Shown: positions 1 to 12,639 of the stretch, one piece after another | Numbering within the stretch: position 1 is the stretch's first letter | How the letters are laid out: each line of letters opens with the position of its first letter | Assembly: GCF_000247695.1 (NCBI RefSeq) | Contig: NW_004624795.1 | Span: 10,010,506 to 10,074,505, forward strand | Length of the DNA stretch: 64,000 bases | Source of the DNA: Heterocephalus glaber | Lineage: Eukaryota; Chordata; Mammalia; Rodentia; Bathyergidae | Reading direction: 5' to 3' | Translations under genes and position numbers: made by a program | The notes under the pieces: model-generated | Database searches by the model: none | What the model was told of the DNA's origin: nothing | The model's input: only the letters and a program-made list of their open reading frames with translations

Positions 1-200
1 AAGTGCAAAATAGAATAGGAAAAAAGAGAAAGAATAAAAAAGCTATTGCAATCCAACATGGTCAATGTGTCTAATAGTGTACCTTGATTTCTTATCATTA
101 TCTTTATATGTTTTTGGCCTATTATTGGGCTGTTAATCTGTATATATTATAATTAAGTTTATAAGGCTTATAAGATAAATAAATTAATCTAATCCTGGTC

Positions 201-325
201 AAGTAAAAGAAGGGTGGAGGGAAGGGGAAAAAAAGAATTGAGTTGTGTTATATACATGTACCAATTCTCCACAATGAATGTAATTGTTATGTGCTACAAA
301 TATGTACTAATAAAAGTTAAAATTT
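201..325 (+). mobile_element. LINE-1 3' end (fragment)
   Basis: A purine-rich stretch (AGGGTGGAGGGAAGGGG) is followed by an A/T-rich tail ending in CTAATAAAAG. The same order of motifs recurs at 5560-5862 and 38277-38455, so this is the 3' untranslated end of one L1 family. It is 5'-truncated and carries no coding sequence. The boundaries are approximate. Confidence 0.6.
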
Positions 326-1729
326 ACATATATAGAACTTTACATTGAGTGTTTTCAGAACCGGGGAAGAACTCCATTTAAAACTGTAAAAGGAGTGATG
401 ATATATAGAAGACTACCTAGGGCTACCATCTCCTAGGAAAGAAGCTTGGGATCACCCATTTAGAGAACCTCATTTATTAAAAATGATAGCTAAAGGCTAC
501 AATGAATCAATGAATAGGAGGAAAACAGCATGTACTTGCTGTCTATTCTTTTGTTCAGCATGTTTATTGAGTATCTGCTTTATTCCAGGAACAATTCTAA
601 CTTGTAGTCCTTATAGGAAAGAAGGTTATGCTTTAAATTTCCTCTTCTTGCACACATCAGAGTACCTAGATTCGAGGTATACTTTGACCTTCTTTTGACA
701 TTTTAATAGGCTCTCTTTATGAGGGAATTTTAATTGCAATTTTTTGCCTAAGCTAATACTATTTCATTCCTGTTCCAGTGACAATTTGTCATCTTATAAT
801 ACAGGGTAGACTGTTAATGAATGATGGCAGAACCAGGAGATACTTGGACCTATGACAGTGGCACATAGCATTTTTTAGAGAAGGATAAAGACGTGAGTCT
901 GGATGCAGTAAATGGACATAACTTCAAGCTGTCATCCCACTGAGGAAGGGATGAACATGCTGTCACTTGTCCCAAGAAATTTGCACAATATTAGGAAAGA
1001 ATATCTTTGGAGTTGTGTAACCTGGAATGTGGGAGGCTGAATGCACTGAACCACAAGCTTCAAGGCAATCTTGCTAGAAATGAGTAGTCAGGAAGTATTT
1101 AGCAGCAAGCCAAATTATGTGCTTCAAATTAGATGAGTACTGATGTCTTTATCAAAATGTATTAAATTAGAGAAAATTTCCCAATTTAAGGGCTATGTAA
1201 GAAAAACCCTTGTTTCTGAGTGGTGGTAAACCAACCCAGCTTACCTAAAGACTTAATAGGTGAGAGACAAGGAGCAGAGCAGACACAGTTGAAGGGGTAA
1301 CATTGGTCTTTAATGAGACTGTGCACTGTGAGATTCTTCTGTATTCTCATCCTGAGCCAACAAAGCTGCACAACTCTCATTCACAAGCAAAAGGTAAGTG
1401 ATAATAACAAACTCAGACAGTGGTATTTGGAAGGCAGGTGTCTCCAAGTCTCTTATTCAGAGGAAAAATTATGTGGTACAGTGGAGTAAACTCTAGATTT
1501 GGTGTCACGGAAAATATAGGTTGAAGAACTAGTCAAATCATGTACTAGATTTATGATATTGTTAAGTATGTATTGTTTATTAGGAAATTATCGTTACCAT
1601 TTCTTACAAATCTCAAAACTGAGTTTACTTTGATGTGATACTGTAAATTCTTAGAGATAAAATTATAAATGTTATAAATGCCATACCCAAGGAAGAATAA
1701 AAGTCATGATACTATGTTAAATAGAAGAG
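326..1729. other. No gene seen; unique AT-rich DNA
   Basis: Only short open frames occur here (71 codons at 483-698 on plus, 64 codons at 1186-1380 on minus). They show no domain, codon pattern or splice context. I recognise no repeat. Confidence 0.5.
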
Positions 1730-1739
1730 GGTACAAAGT

Positions 1740-1837
1740 GGGCCAGGGATTTAGCTCAGTGGTGCCGCCACCTGCCTCACAAGCACAAGGTCCTGAGTTC
1801 GATCCCCAGTACTAAATAAAAAGAAGAAGAAGAAGAA
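1740..1837 (+). mobile_element. tRNA-derived SINE (ID-like)
   Basis: The unit has an A-box-like TTTAGCTCAGTGG and a B-box-like GAGTTCGATCCCC at tRNA spacing, then an A-rich (AAG)n tail. It is flanked by near-identical 10-bp target duplications, GGTACAAAGT (1730-1739) and GGTATAAAGT (1838-1847), which fix its ends. The middle reads GCCGCCACCTGCCTCACAAG rather than the common ID sequence, and this variant recurs through the window. Confidence 0.9.
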
Positions 1838-1847
1838 GGTATAAAGT

Positions 1848-2370
1848 AACCAAAACAGGATAATTGCCACTCAAAACAGAGATATATGTGGAAAACTGAA
1901 AGAGAATACTCAAAAATGGAAATCATGATAGAGTCAGGGGAGTGGCATGATGCTTCCTTTTTTATATTTAATACTGCTTTATTTTATTGTACCAAAAATT
2001 GGATTAAAATAATAAATGCAAAAGTATTAGCTCTCATACAGAAAAGATGAAATGGTTAAATGGGAAAACTCTGCAGCACAATGGACATGTAACATTTTTT
2101 AATAGTGTAAAACAAGAAAATGGAAGAGATTCAAACATTTCTAGGAAGAAGCTATTTCAAGATGTACTCAATCTGAAAACACTTGACTTTGATCCACACC
2201 TATTGCTTCAAGCCTCATCAGAGAGAACAAGAAACAGAGAGGCCTTGGATGTATGTTGCTGGGCACTGACTCTATGTCAGGCATTGTCCTTGGATGTGAA
2301 TATGTTTATTTAGCAGTACATAAGCAGACACTCTGCTGAACCACATGGAATTTCTAGAGCTGATTTGTAC
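1848..2370. other. No gene seen
   Basis: An 88-codon plus-strand frame (2047-2313) has no recognisable domain. Around 2270-2310 there are words faintly like MIR/L2 (TATGTCAGGCATTGTCC), too short to call. Confidence 0.4.
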
Positions 2371-2711
2371 TGTGTTTACAAAGGTTTGAATGTGTCCCCT
2401 TCAAAATTGGGGTGTTGCAGATATGATAGTATTAAGAGCTAGAGAACTTTAAGAAATGATTAGGCCACAGAGATCCTTCTTTATGAATGAGATTAAAGCC
2501 CTTCTATACATACATTTTTAACAAGCATCACACAGCAGAAGTTTGTCTGCCTTCTGCCTTCTACCATATGAGGAATCCTCCCCAGACAGCCAAGTCTGCT
2601 GGCACCTGGATCTTGGACTTCCCAGCCTCCAGAACTGTGAAGAAATTAAATTTCTGTGCTTTAAATTATCCAGTCTTAGTGTTTTTGTTAAAATATCACA
2701 GAACAGAATGA
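2371..2711 (+). mobile_element. MaLR LTR, MLT1-like
   Basis: The sequence follows the MLT1 LTR plan. It opens with TTTGAATGTGTCCCC, then ATTAAGAG, GATTAGGCCACAGAG and ATGAATGAGATTAA, and closes with GGACTTCCCAGCCTCCAGAA, a poly(A)-signal-like GAAATTAAATTTCTGT and TATCACAGAACAGAATGAC. It is a solitary LTR of a non-autonomous class III (ERVL-related) element. Overlapping 74-75-codon frames on both strands are chance frames inside it. Confidence 0.85.
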
Positions 2712-5329
2712 CAGTGAATGAGAGCAGAGAAAACCTTAACATCTTTATAAATAGACATAGGGATGGCTAGACCTAGGAATAAAATCTGACAAATCTCTAA
2801 CTTAAATCTGAACCTCCAGCATGGACAGACTGAGAAAAAGCATTGAAAGCTCTCTATCTTTACTACTAAGGATCCTGAAAACAAAAAGGATAGTACAGAT
2901 TTATAAATAGAATAGAATGCACAGGAGGATCAATAGAAAGTGTTGTATGAGAATAATACACTTTTAAACTATCCAAACAGAATCTTGAAAGAGACGCAGT
3001 TGGTTGCTATGTCCTACTGCTAGTTTAACCAAGTCCTCTGTAAGAATAGAATAAAAGGTTACCCCAGAACCAAGCATTACATTATTTTGAGGTTATTTCT
3101 TAGATTGTTATACATAGAGTAACTCTAGCAAACTGCTTTTATTTTTCAATCCATTCAATAATTCTTAGTTAATCCTTCATTATATGACAAAACTCTGCAT
3201 TACTTTTTTATATTTATATGCATATACTAGCTTTTATGGAGAAAAATATCTGAATAATTTTATCAAAAATTAAATTAAATTAAAATAATGTATGACAGAT
3301 AAACTCCAAAAAGTTTCTGCTAACAAAATTGGGCAAATCAAAAAGGAAAAAAGGTAGACCTTGCACAATTCTATTCTACCTTAATATGGTTTAGTCTTGT
3401 CTAGGCTATAAAAGAAATTTTCAAAATTTAAAGAAGCATTTCACAAAGAAGATCTGCCCTGATGTCAGAAGAACTAGGATCCAATCCAACTTCTACCATC
3501 TGGGAGCTTTATTCTGTAAACCACTCACATGAATTTTAAATTTCAATTATCTTTATTAAAAAATAAGAAAAATACACTCATTTACTCAAAGAAAACACAT
3601 TTGTTAATGATTAATTGCCTATCAGGCTCCTGATTCTCAAGTGTTTGTCTTCAAGAAACTAATATCCCACAGAACTGTGATATCCTCAGAAAGCGAGACA
3701 CTCACAAGCCCATGTAGATGGAAATAAACTGATTTAATCAGCACCAGGGAATCTGCTCAAAAGAATAGAGATTCTCCTCAGTATCCCAAGGCATGCATCA
3801 GTAGATCTGACCTAGAAAATACAAGAAGAGTAGAGACTATGCCTCTAACTATTTAAATACAGGCTATCATTTGTAACATATAAAACATTTTAAGATCATG
3901 AAAATGTAAAATGTCATAAAAATGCAATATGTTAAGTCAGATACAGTAAACAAGAGATGAGCCAAAACAGTTTTAATGCCTCAGCTAGCTGCAGATATCT
4001 GCTCTGTGCCTCAGTTTCCCCAACAGCACCGTGGATCAGAGACTGCATGGGAGTCACCCTGGCAATTGCCATGCAGACTAGAATGAGGTCATAGTGATAG
4101 ACCTGATTGTTAACCAGGACCTTACTACAACAGTGTCAATGAGAGTGGAGCTGACTCTAATAAAAAAAGAAAGAACTCTGTGGCCAGAAGCCCAAGGTGA
4201 ATGAAAAAAAAAAATTTGAGATGAAGCCCACATTTTTCCCAGACTACTAGATAATATAGTTGGATAAAATGGATTAAACGTGCAGACTAGTTTTATGAGA
4301 AATATTATGTTTGGATACATTTTTGTATCACAAAGTCCTAATGAAGAAACAAATCTGAACCCCATAGAAATTTTGGATTAGAAAACATATCCAGAATGTC
4401 AAACATGCATCTAAACCATCACATAAGCTCAAGACTATTCATTGAATTTGAATCTGCCATAGAAATGTGATTATCACTGTCCTGTAAGATCACCACACAC
4501 CCTCAGATGGGTAGAATTCATGAGACAATTGCCCATTTCTGTTTTCATACATCTCTGACAGCTGTTTTGTTTAGTATTTTAAAAATTTATATGCTACCAT
4601 CTAACATAAAATCTGCATTAGATGTAAGATGTTTTACAAACATCCACTATTCATTTGCTTCCAGAAAATGATTGCAAAGTCATGCTTTGCTCTTCAAAAC
4701 CTTCAGAAGAAAGTATAAGTTCTTACGTAAGTCTTTGGCAGAAAATATGGCTCTTTGTAATACTTGGGGGGAGATACTGATAATAGTTAAATGATCAATG
4801 ACAGAATTCTCCAGTCCCTAATAACAAAGACAGGTAATTATGAAACATATATGATGTATTGATTGGTTTTTCATTATAATCTTCCCCAATAAGTTTAAAC
4901 AAACAAACAAACAAACAAAACAAAATATCTCACTGACATAGCCCTTTAATGTTCTGAGTCTCACCTCAGCCCAACTGCAGGATGCAACTAGAAATCTAGT
5001 TGTTCATCTTATACTGCATGTACTACTTGACTAGCCACTCAAAGTCACTGAAACTAAGTCACTAAAATGACTTTGTTTAGCTATCTTAAACTGGAGTATT
5101 CTACATTGTCTTAGTCTGTACTTTTCTAAAGCTCTTGAAGACTGTCAAGTCAAAAATTAATTTAAAACCATTAAAGAATAATAAAGACCTACTAAAATAC
5201 TAGCAGTGATCACCAAAAAATAGGATTGAATCATATAATTGCTGTCAATCCAAATGTAATGATAAAATCACCAAAAAAGTATCTTAAAGATAATGGCACA
5301 ATTTAAAATAATAAATTAATAATAATCTA
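2712..5329. other. No gene seen; unique AT-rich DNA
   Basis: The stretch is repeat-poor and AT-rich. The longest frame is 95 codons on minus (4078-4365), with no recognisable protein. A short (AAAC)n run lies near 4898-4926. No promoter or splice pattern stands out. Confidence 0.45.
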
Positions 5330-5862
5330 GATATCCCAAATGCCCATCAACTGGAGACTGGATAAAGAAAATGTGGATTTTTTTATAAAATGGAGTACTA
5401 CTCAGCCATACAAAATGAGAAATTAGCGACATTTATATCTAAATGGATGCACATTGAGGTGATACACTTAAGTGAATTAAACAGGACACACACGTGTAAA
5501 TACCGAATAGTTTCTCTAATGTGAGAAACTGAAAGTGTAAATAAGGACTAAACGGTATAATAGATAATGTGAAATAGAAAGAAAAGGGGCAAAGGGGAAG
5601 GGGAAATGGGAGGAGTAGGGAAAAGGAAAGAAGGGAATGGAATTAATATGAGAAAATGGAAAAATGGAAACAAAGTCTTTGTAAATAGGGAGGGATGGAG
5701 GGGTTGAAGGGAGGGCAGGGAAAAAATAATTTTTAAAAATAGTAAAAAAAAAAGGGGGGGGGAATAATAACCAAGAGAGATTATGTAAAGGTGCAAATTT
5801 CCAAAGATGAATATCATTATATTGTATACCTAAAATGGATCAATAAAATAAAATTTAAAAAA
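5330..5862 (+). mobile_element. LINE-1 3' end (ORF2 end / 3' UTR)
   Basis: It begins with the widely conserved L1 segment around CCCATCAACTGGAGACTGGATA and GGAGTACTACTCAGCCATAC. A G-rich polypurine tract follows (5575-5765), including a run of nine G near 5753-5761, then an A-rich tail with GGATCAATAAAATAAAATTT. The order matches 201-325 and 38277-38455. The 89-codon minus frame is the pyrimidine-rich complement of the polypurine tract. The copy is 5'-truncated and inactive. Confidence 0.9.
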
Positions 5863-6760
5863 ATAATCTAGATATAAAATCCCAGATTGTATAACCAAAA
5901 ATTTGGGAATATAGAGGAGAGAAAAGAGAAAGCATGAGTGTAGGATATTTATCTCACAGAGGAACTAAATAGTTCAATTTTTATTTTGATGAATAAAATA
6001 ACTTCAAGTTTTTTAAAAGTAAAAGTAGCCAACAGCAATGGTGGGAAAAAGAAAAGAAATAAATAACTTTCACATTACTGGAGAGAATAAAAGAAAAGAA
6101 AAATTTGACCTATAAATGAAAGTCAAAAGAAAAAATAAAGTACAAACCAACTATAAAACAAGATTATAAAACACAAATGTAATAAATTTACTTTTGATCG
6201 TGAACAAATTGATTAAGCTCATATATTAAAATGCCAACACTTTCATGGTCACAAAATCCAACCTTTCCCACAGTTAGTGTTCAATAAAATTTTATTGAAT
6301 GAATGCAAAGATGAATGTTTCCATCAGATTTCTTAAAATTAAATGACACTATTAAATCTAAAGGGTCTTTGCAAGGTATACTAGGCAAAAACAGAGAATA
6401 ATAGTGTCAAGATTAATCATCAGACAAAGTGGAATTTACATACTGATAAAACACAAGGTAAAGCAACTGTATCTATTGGTGCAGTGGGTACTAGAAAATT
6501 AGAATAAATAAAGTAAAACTTTTCAAAATATAAAGAAAGCAAAATGAGAATACAATGAAACATGGGATTCAACTAACGCAGTACTTAGAAATGAACAGCC
6601 ATTAGGGGTATCATTGGTGGCTCTTCGGAAGAGCCATCGAAATTTGCAAAACTTAGGTGACTGACTCAGAGAGAGATGGAGGGAGTTTTAGAACTCAAAT
6701 TACTAAAATTAGGACTGGAAAGGAGGACATTAGGTGTTTTACAGAAGTAAAATTAGAATA
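5863..6760 (+). mobile_element. AT-rich, possible decayed L1 body
   Basis: The sequence is A-rich on the plus strand with scattered L1-like words, for example GATTAAGCTCATATATTAAAA near 6211, and leads into clearer L1M sequence. It has no open frame of note. It could be the upstream part of the 6761-7560 element or simply AT-rich DNA. Confidence 0.3.
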
Positions 6761-7560
6761 TTAGTGACATGTCAATAACTTAGATAAATGATATGAATTG
6801 GACAAATTCCTAGAAACTATTGAAACTGACTTAAAAAGAATCAGGTAATCTGAATAAGACCAGTAACAAATGAAGAAACTGAATCAGTAATTTAAAAACT
6901 TCCCACCAAAAAATATTAGTAAATAAAATATTTGGTAAAGGACTTTTACCCAAAGTACACAAAAATTCTTAAAACTCAGCAATAAGAAATAACTTCATCC
7001 AGAAATGAGCCAAAGATCTTAAACACTTCACCAAAAGAGAATATAGAGGAGACAAGTAAATATAGGAGAGAATTTCCGCATCTCATGTTACCAGGCATGC
7101 AAATGTAATCAATCAAGAGACAGCATTATACATCTGCTGGAATAGAAAACCTTGCACAGTGATGACACAAGCTTCCAGGAGGATGGGACATGACAGGAGC
7201 TCTCATTTATTGCAAGTACAAAATGGGATGTCCGCTTTGGAAGACAGTGTGGCAGTTTCTTACAAAACTTTACTATGTAATCCAGTGGCTGTGCTCCTTG
7301 GTATTTATACACGATTTGAAAACTTGCATCTACACAAAAATGTTTGCGTGCGTATATTGATGACAGCTTTATTCATAACTGCTAAAGCTTGCCACACAAA
7401 CAAGATATCCTTCAGAGGGTGAATAGTTCAAGTGTGGCACATATAGACAAATTGGATATTATATAGCACAAAACAAAATTGAATAACCAGCCCTAAAACA
7501 CACGGAAGAAAAGTCATATTGCCTAAAATTTGTAAGCCAGGAAATATATATAAAGATATG
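6761..7560 (+). mobile_element. Old LINE-1 (L1M), ORF2 C-terminal end and 3' UTR
   Basis: Words typical of old mammalian L1 ORF2 follow in order: GGACAAATTCCTAGAAACT, ATGAGCCAAAGATCTTAAAC, CACTTCACCAAAAGAGAATA, then GGAAGACAGTGTGGCAGTTTC, TGATGACAGCTTTATTCATA and AAACAAGATATCC. All frames are broken. It is much more diverged than the 5330 copy, so it is the older element. Confidence 0.8.
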
Positions 7561-7599
7561 ATAACTAAAGAAAGAAACATTTATGTGTAAAACAGTTAA

Positions 7600-7810
7600 A
7601 TATATGTATTAAATATTGTAATATATTATATATTATATTATTATATAATATAATAATATTTATATATTTATTTATAATAATTATATTATATATGTGTCAT
7701 GTAATATATATTATATTTATTATATCATTATAATATTAAATTGTGTGTTAATTAAATATTATGATATTGATTAAATATTATAATTAATTAGTTAAATATA
7801 TATTCCTTTG
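7600..7810. repeat. AT-rich low-complexity tract
   Basis: Almost pure A/T with many ATATTA and TATAAT words, interrupted by one TATGTGTCATG. It follows an old L1 3' end and may be expanded tail sequence. No reading frame is present. Confidence 0.8.
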
Positions 7811-10019
7811 AGTTGTGAAAAGGGAAGAGGCCACACACTCATATTGTATGCTCTGATTTGTTATGAGGCACATCCACTATTTTGAGAATATTTATGTGGG
7901 AAAATAATAATTACTAATATTATAAAATAATAGTGAAGAAAATATGTTGAAATGAAAATTACACTTCATAACACAGTATTATTATATCATTTTTGTTAAG
8001 TGTGTTTTTTTGTATGTACCATTATTCTCAGAAAAGCAAAATTGAAATATATAACCAAATGTTAACCTGATTATCTATAGATATTGGAATTAGAGATGTA
8101 ATTCATTTTTAGTTTTATTTTCTATGCTTTTCTTTTTTCTCCTAAATTTTACAAGGAATTTGCATTCTAAGACATATGCTACTGGAAACAACTCTTTCAC
8201 AGTTAGAAGCACCACCAAATAGTAATATTTATTGAGTACCTACTGTGTTCTAAGTTATGAACTGGGTTAGGGCCTGGAATGAGATTTCTATAAAGTTCAG
8301 TCTAGGGATACACGTTACTACAAAACAATAGAAAAATCTGCAATGGAGGCTAGGTATATGACATAATATCTGACTATCTTGTGTAAATTTACATGTAGAA
8401 ATTAACTAGATCAACAAGGTGAAAACGTCATCCAAGTTTTTAGACTGCTTTCAGAAGTCACCAGAGCCATAGGGATTAGCTAGCTATAGTTTGACATGTG
8501 GGAGACAGGTGTCAGGCAATTCAAGTGTCAGGGAAACAATCTTACAGTCCTTTTAAAGTACAAAAATCTTCACGAAAGTCCTATATGCACCCTGACTCTT
8601 TTGTGATATTTCCACTTGAAAATTTTTTATCCACCTGGGAAATACTGTATACAAATAACAAAAGCATAAATTGGGCCTCCAAATTATCCATTTTTACTTT
8701 GCCTGGAAGTATGAATGCTTGCTACTTCATAGTATTTCTTTCAAAGACTAGAAAACCCCACCTCTCAGTGTTGCAAATTAGAAAACGAAAGAGGTCTTTT
8801 ATTCAATCACTCTTGATCATTTAGTTTAAATAAAAAGAAGACGGAGGAGGAGGAGGAGGAGGATGAGAGGTGTGGGCATATGCAGGAAGCCATATCATGA
8901 GCAAATCCCTTTTTGTAACTGAACAAATTTTGTAGATGAATGAATGGTCCTTAAGCTGCTTGGAGTGTATGAAATAAAGAATGACTGTTTTGGCAAAACT
9001 ATTGGAAAATGACATTTTACAACTACAGTACTTAATATTCTTTTGGTAAGAAAAATATAAAAGACAGCTTCCTTTAAAGTGTGTCTAAATTCTGCCTCAA
9101 TGTTCTGAATCTGTGTATAGTTCTGCCTTTTCTACAGTTCTCTGCAAGTGGTACATTTCTTAAAACATATGTGATGTTTCTGTTTTATGTTTTGATGCTG
9201 ACATTGCCTTATTTTACAATAAGAAGGTCGACCTGCTCCCAGAGTAAATTGCTCCAAATCTTGCAAGAAGGTGAATGTAGAAATAAAATCTAAATAACTT
9301 GAGATATCTCACCCCTACGTTTTATTGTAGAAAAAGAAAATATGGCATGTTCCAGATTTTCTTTGAAATAACCAGAGTTTCCATGGCAGTGTCATTGGAA
9401 GTGTCATGGAAGTGTGACTTTTAGTGTATAGTCTTGTCTTTCAGGTTTCAAACGAGACATTGCTTTTTCCAGGAAAACATCTCTAACATTTCAAGGGATT
9501 CTCCAATTAACATGTAAGGAATTATCATACTATATTAGAATCTTCTGTATTATATTTACACTTATAAGTCTATATACATTTATATTTAATATTCTGATAC
9601 CATATTAATTAGATCATAGTGAATTAAAATAGATCCCAGTTACTAACAATGCAAAAAACAATCCACATACAGATAATGAAGAATTTGCCTTATGCACCTG
9701 TTCCACTTTTTCTTTGTAACATAAAGTTAAAACTTTTAGTTCTAACATGAGGGGTGCAGAAGAGATAAATTTAAATTCCATAAGAGCATTAAACAAAAAC
9801 ACTATTCTCTATATAAAGCTGTTGTCATCTATTTGGAAAGGTAAGGTCTTTGTTAGAGCAGGTTTGAGAGGAGAACATAAGCTACTGAGATTCTAGAGAG
9901 GAGTAGAGGACCATACTACACAATGTCTGAAACTATGAAGATTCCTCTTCCTCCCCACCTCCACAAATGCATATACACAAGCCTGCACTTAGATACACAT
10001 AATAATATCCCAGTTTCCT
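7811..10019. other. No gene seen; unique DNA
   Basis: A 108-codon plus frame (8498-8824) has no recognisable domain. An 8220-8280 stretch (TTTATTGAGTACCTACTG) recalls the MIR/L2 tail. Nothing supports exons. Confidence 0.4.
8842..8865. repeat. (GGA)n microsatellite
   Basis: About seven GGA/AGG units after a short A-rich stretch; a simple repeat. Confidence 0.9.
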
Positions 10020-10340
10020 TTATTAAAGACAAAGGAATAAACTAGTGCCAATGAATCTGTTACCATGGCAACAGTAACCCTAGATGCTTTGTTTGCACTC
10101 AACAAACACAGAAAATCCTTGAAACGTCTTCCTCATCCTCTTCACCGAAAACATTTTCTGAGCACTAATGAATCATACAAAGCACCCTTTGATTGCTATA
10201 GGGTTGCACAGTGGGGAGACAGCTATTTGGTTTTGTCTTTTCAAGGTTATGATTTAAATAAGAATGTCAAGCCCAGCAGAGAGATAACGTTGGCTTGATT
10301 TACACAAACACATCAATTAAGTGAACAAATTCTTTAAAAT
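10020..10340. promoter_or_regulatory. Candidate regulatory element with RFX X-box
   Basis: This repeat-free block contains GTTACCATGGCAAC at 10059-10072. That fits the palindromic X-box GTTNCCATGGNAAC bound by RFX factors, which are known for ciliary and neural targets. Nearby are SOX-like ACAAAGG words and a TCF-like CCTTTGATTG. A 77-codon frame starts inside the X-box at 10065 but resembles no known protein. The regulatory reading is inference from motif content only. Confidence 0.4.
10059..10072. promoter_or_regulatory. RFX-type X-box palindrome
   Basis: GTTACCATGGCAAC: two inverted GTTNCC half sites with no spacer, and one mismatch to perfect symmetry at the N positions (A versus C). A 12-position match of this kind is rare by chance. 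Confidence 0.55.
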
Positions 10341-10535
10341 GCTGAAATGCAGTTTAAGACATAACAGACACAGATTTTAGCTGCAAGCTTGATAGATTTG
10401 TTATATACACACAATTGTTAATGTAGGTGTGTATCTATTTATACGTATAGACAATGATATTTCTGTCAGCTCATTAATATAATATTTGAAAAAGTGATCT
10501 TCATACCCCCCTCAAACAAAAAAATATATGAGCAG

Positions 10536-10625
10536 AGCCGGGGATTTAGCTCAGTGGTTTTGCTGCCTGCTGCGCAAGTACAAGGACCAGAGTTTGATCC
10601 GTGGTAACAAAATTTTTTTAAAAAA
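10536..10625 (+). mobile_element. tRNA-derived SINE (ID-like)
   Basis: It reads GGGGATTTAGCTCAGTGG, then GCAAGTACAAGGACC and a decayed B box (GAGTTTGATCCGTGG), followed by an A-rich tail broken by T. It belongs to the same subfamily as the 1740 copy and is more diverged. Confidence 0.85.
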
Positions 10626-12639
10626 TGAGCATATTACATAGGCTAAAATTTTAGAATTTTAGAGCAAAAAGAGAATTGTCTCAAGGATCTTCTGGTCTAG
10701 TCTTTCCAAAATTTTAATGTAAGTAACTTTACAAGATATACTTTTAGTTCTTATATGAATATTTTAATTCAGTAAATAAATGTTGGGTTTTATCAATACA
10801 TTATATTTATGGCAAAAATAATTTAAAATGGCTTGGCTGGAAAGTATTCATTAAATAGAAATTTAGGTGGTCAACAGTAATGGCTAAGACAAGGTAAAAT
10901 GCGAATTACTACAGGTTAGGAAATACTGATCCTGTCCAATGTGGGCCTTTACAGAGGAGTAGACTGGCCCTAAGAGCGTCCCAAAAGTCTAGAGTCAAGT
11001 GCAGCCTTTAGACCTCCTGGCTTTTGGTGTGGAGCTTTGTTGACCTCTCCTGTTGTTTTCTTTTGTCACTGGGTCAGAATTCACAACTTCATTTTTTAGA
11101 GTGAATCTGTCTTCTGTTCCTATCACTGCCCAGCAATAGGATTATCTGCTGTAATTCTCCCAGAAGCCTCACAGCTATTATCCATACATCAGACAAGGTC
11201 AGGTCTGGAGAAAGAAAACGCATCAGTCATTTGAACAAGGACAAGTTAACATAAAAATAATTAAGGAGTAAAGAGTGGGTCTCTACTCAAAGGAGTAAAA
11301 GAAGATTCTGAGGCATAGAAGCAACTGGTGTTGCAATTGCAGGAAGCAGTTGGCAGTCGAAGGGTTGAGCGAGAACAAACAGGAAAAGTTTAGAAATTCA
11401 AGGCAGCCTTCTGCACAGGCTGAGATTCAGTCCTCAGAACAGGTGGCACTGGTCTAGAAACATCATCCTTTAGCTGAAAATCAGCTTGCAGGGAGGACCT
11501 GCATCGCTGAACCATAGCAGCAGCCTGCTGCTGAGTGGAGGGAAAACTGGCTGAAGGGTGAAGGCTACAGCTAAACCACAGAGACTTCCAGCGTGAGCAC
11601 AGCACACACACACACCAAATGCTGGTTGCCACGGTATATTGGATTGAGTAAAAGAAATTCTTTCTCCCTGCTCTGGCCTTAAAGAATTACTCTAGCACTT
11701 TTTGTTGTCAAGACTAAAGTTGTACCTGCTAGAAAGACAAGCTATCTGCAGAGTCATGCCCCAGTTTCACAAAGCACGGCAAAGAGGGGTAGATTTCAAG
11801 CTAAGAGACAACAAATTAAGGATAAGCACAACCAGTTGCCTTAAGGTGCAGCTCCAAAACAAAAATGAAAAAACACCCAAAGTCTTTCTAGACAATAAAA
11901 TTATTGTCTTTTTAGCTCTGGTGTTTAGCTCTGGATGAGAGAACATAAATTCTTCAAAATGAGAAAAATATGCGAATGTATATGTAAAAGCTTCCATTTG
12001 AAGTATGCATTCCTTGTCAAAGTTTTCCTAAGGGAAGTGGGAAATCCAGAAGTAATGTTTTTAAAATGATTTAATTCTACAAAACTTGAAAACATTTTTT
12101 TGCAAAATCAAAAGATAAAAGGTAGATTTGGAGAAATACAATCTATTTGCAAGATGTAGAAAAGGCAAAGATAGGAATCATCAATTTACAAACAGTTTCT
12201 TCAAAATGATTACAAAGATAAACCAATATAAAGTGGGCAAAATATTTGAAGAGGCAATTACAAAAACTGAAATGCAAAATATCAATAAACATATGAAAAT
12301 ATTCAGAATAGTTGATAAAATACTAAATAGACACCAATTTTTTAGAAGTCATGATTTTTTCCTCTGAAAAATTTGAATATCTCCTGATAACAAGGAAGTA
12401 TGAAAATCACTCTACTTATACATTTTAAAGTTGCAATTTTCAATAATTTTTAAATAGCCTCCTCATAGTGCTAATTAAAATCTAAACTACAGATTTTTTT
12501 AACCAATCTTACCGCTGAGAATTTATAAATGTATATGATTTATATATATTAATATTCACATGTTAATATATATTACTTATATACATGTTTCTCTTTTCTT
12601 GTTTCAGAAAGAATTTATTTCCCCATATAAATGTTTCTG
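10626..12639. other. No gene seen; unique DNA
   Basis: Short frames include 80 codons on minus (11390-11632) and 76-79 codons at 11702-12367, none recognisable. The stretch 11340-11640 is more GC-rich than its neighbours and could be an old repeat, but I cannot place it. Confidence 0.4.

Noticed and set aside
8498..8824. A 108-codon plus frame
   Set aside because: No recognisable motif, no conservation evidence, and the length is expected by chance over 64 kb.
10065..10298. A 77-codon frame starting in a good initiation context
   Set aside because: The ATG sits inside the X-box palindrome; the translation resembles no known protein and no splice or promoter context supports it.
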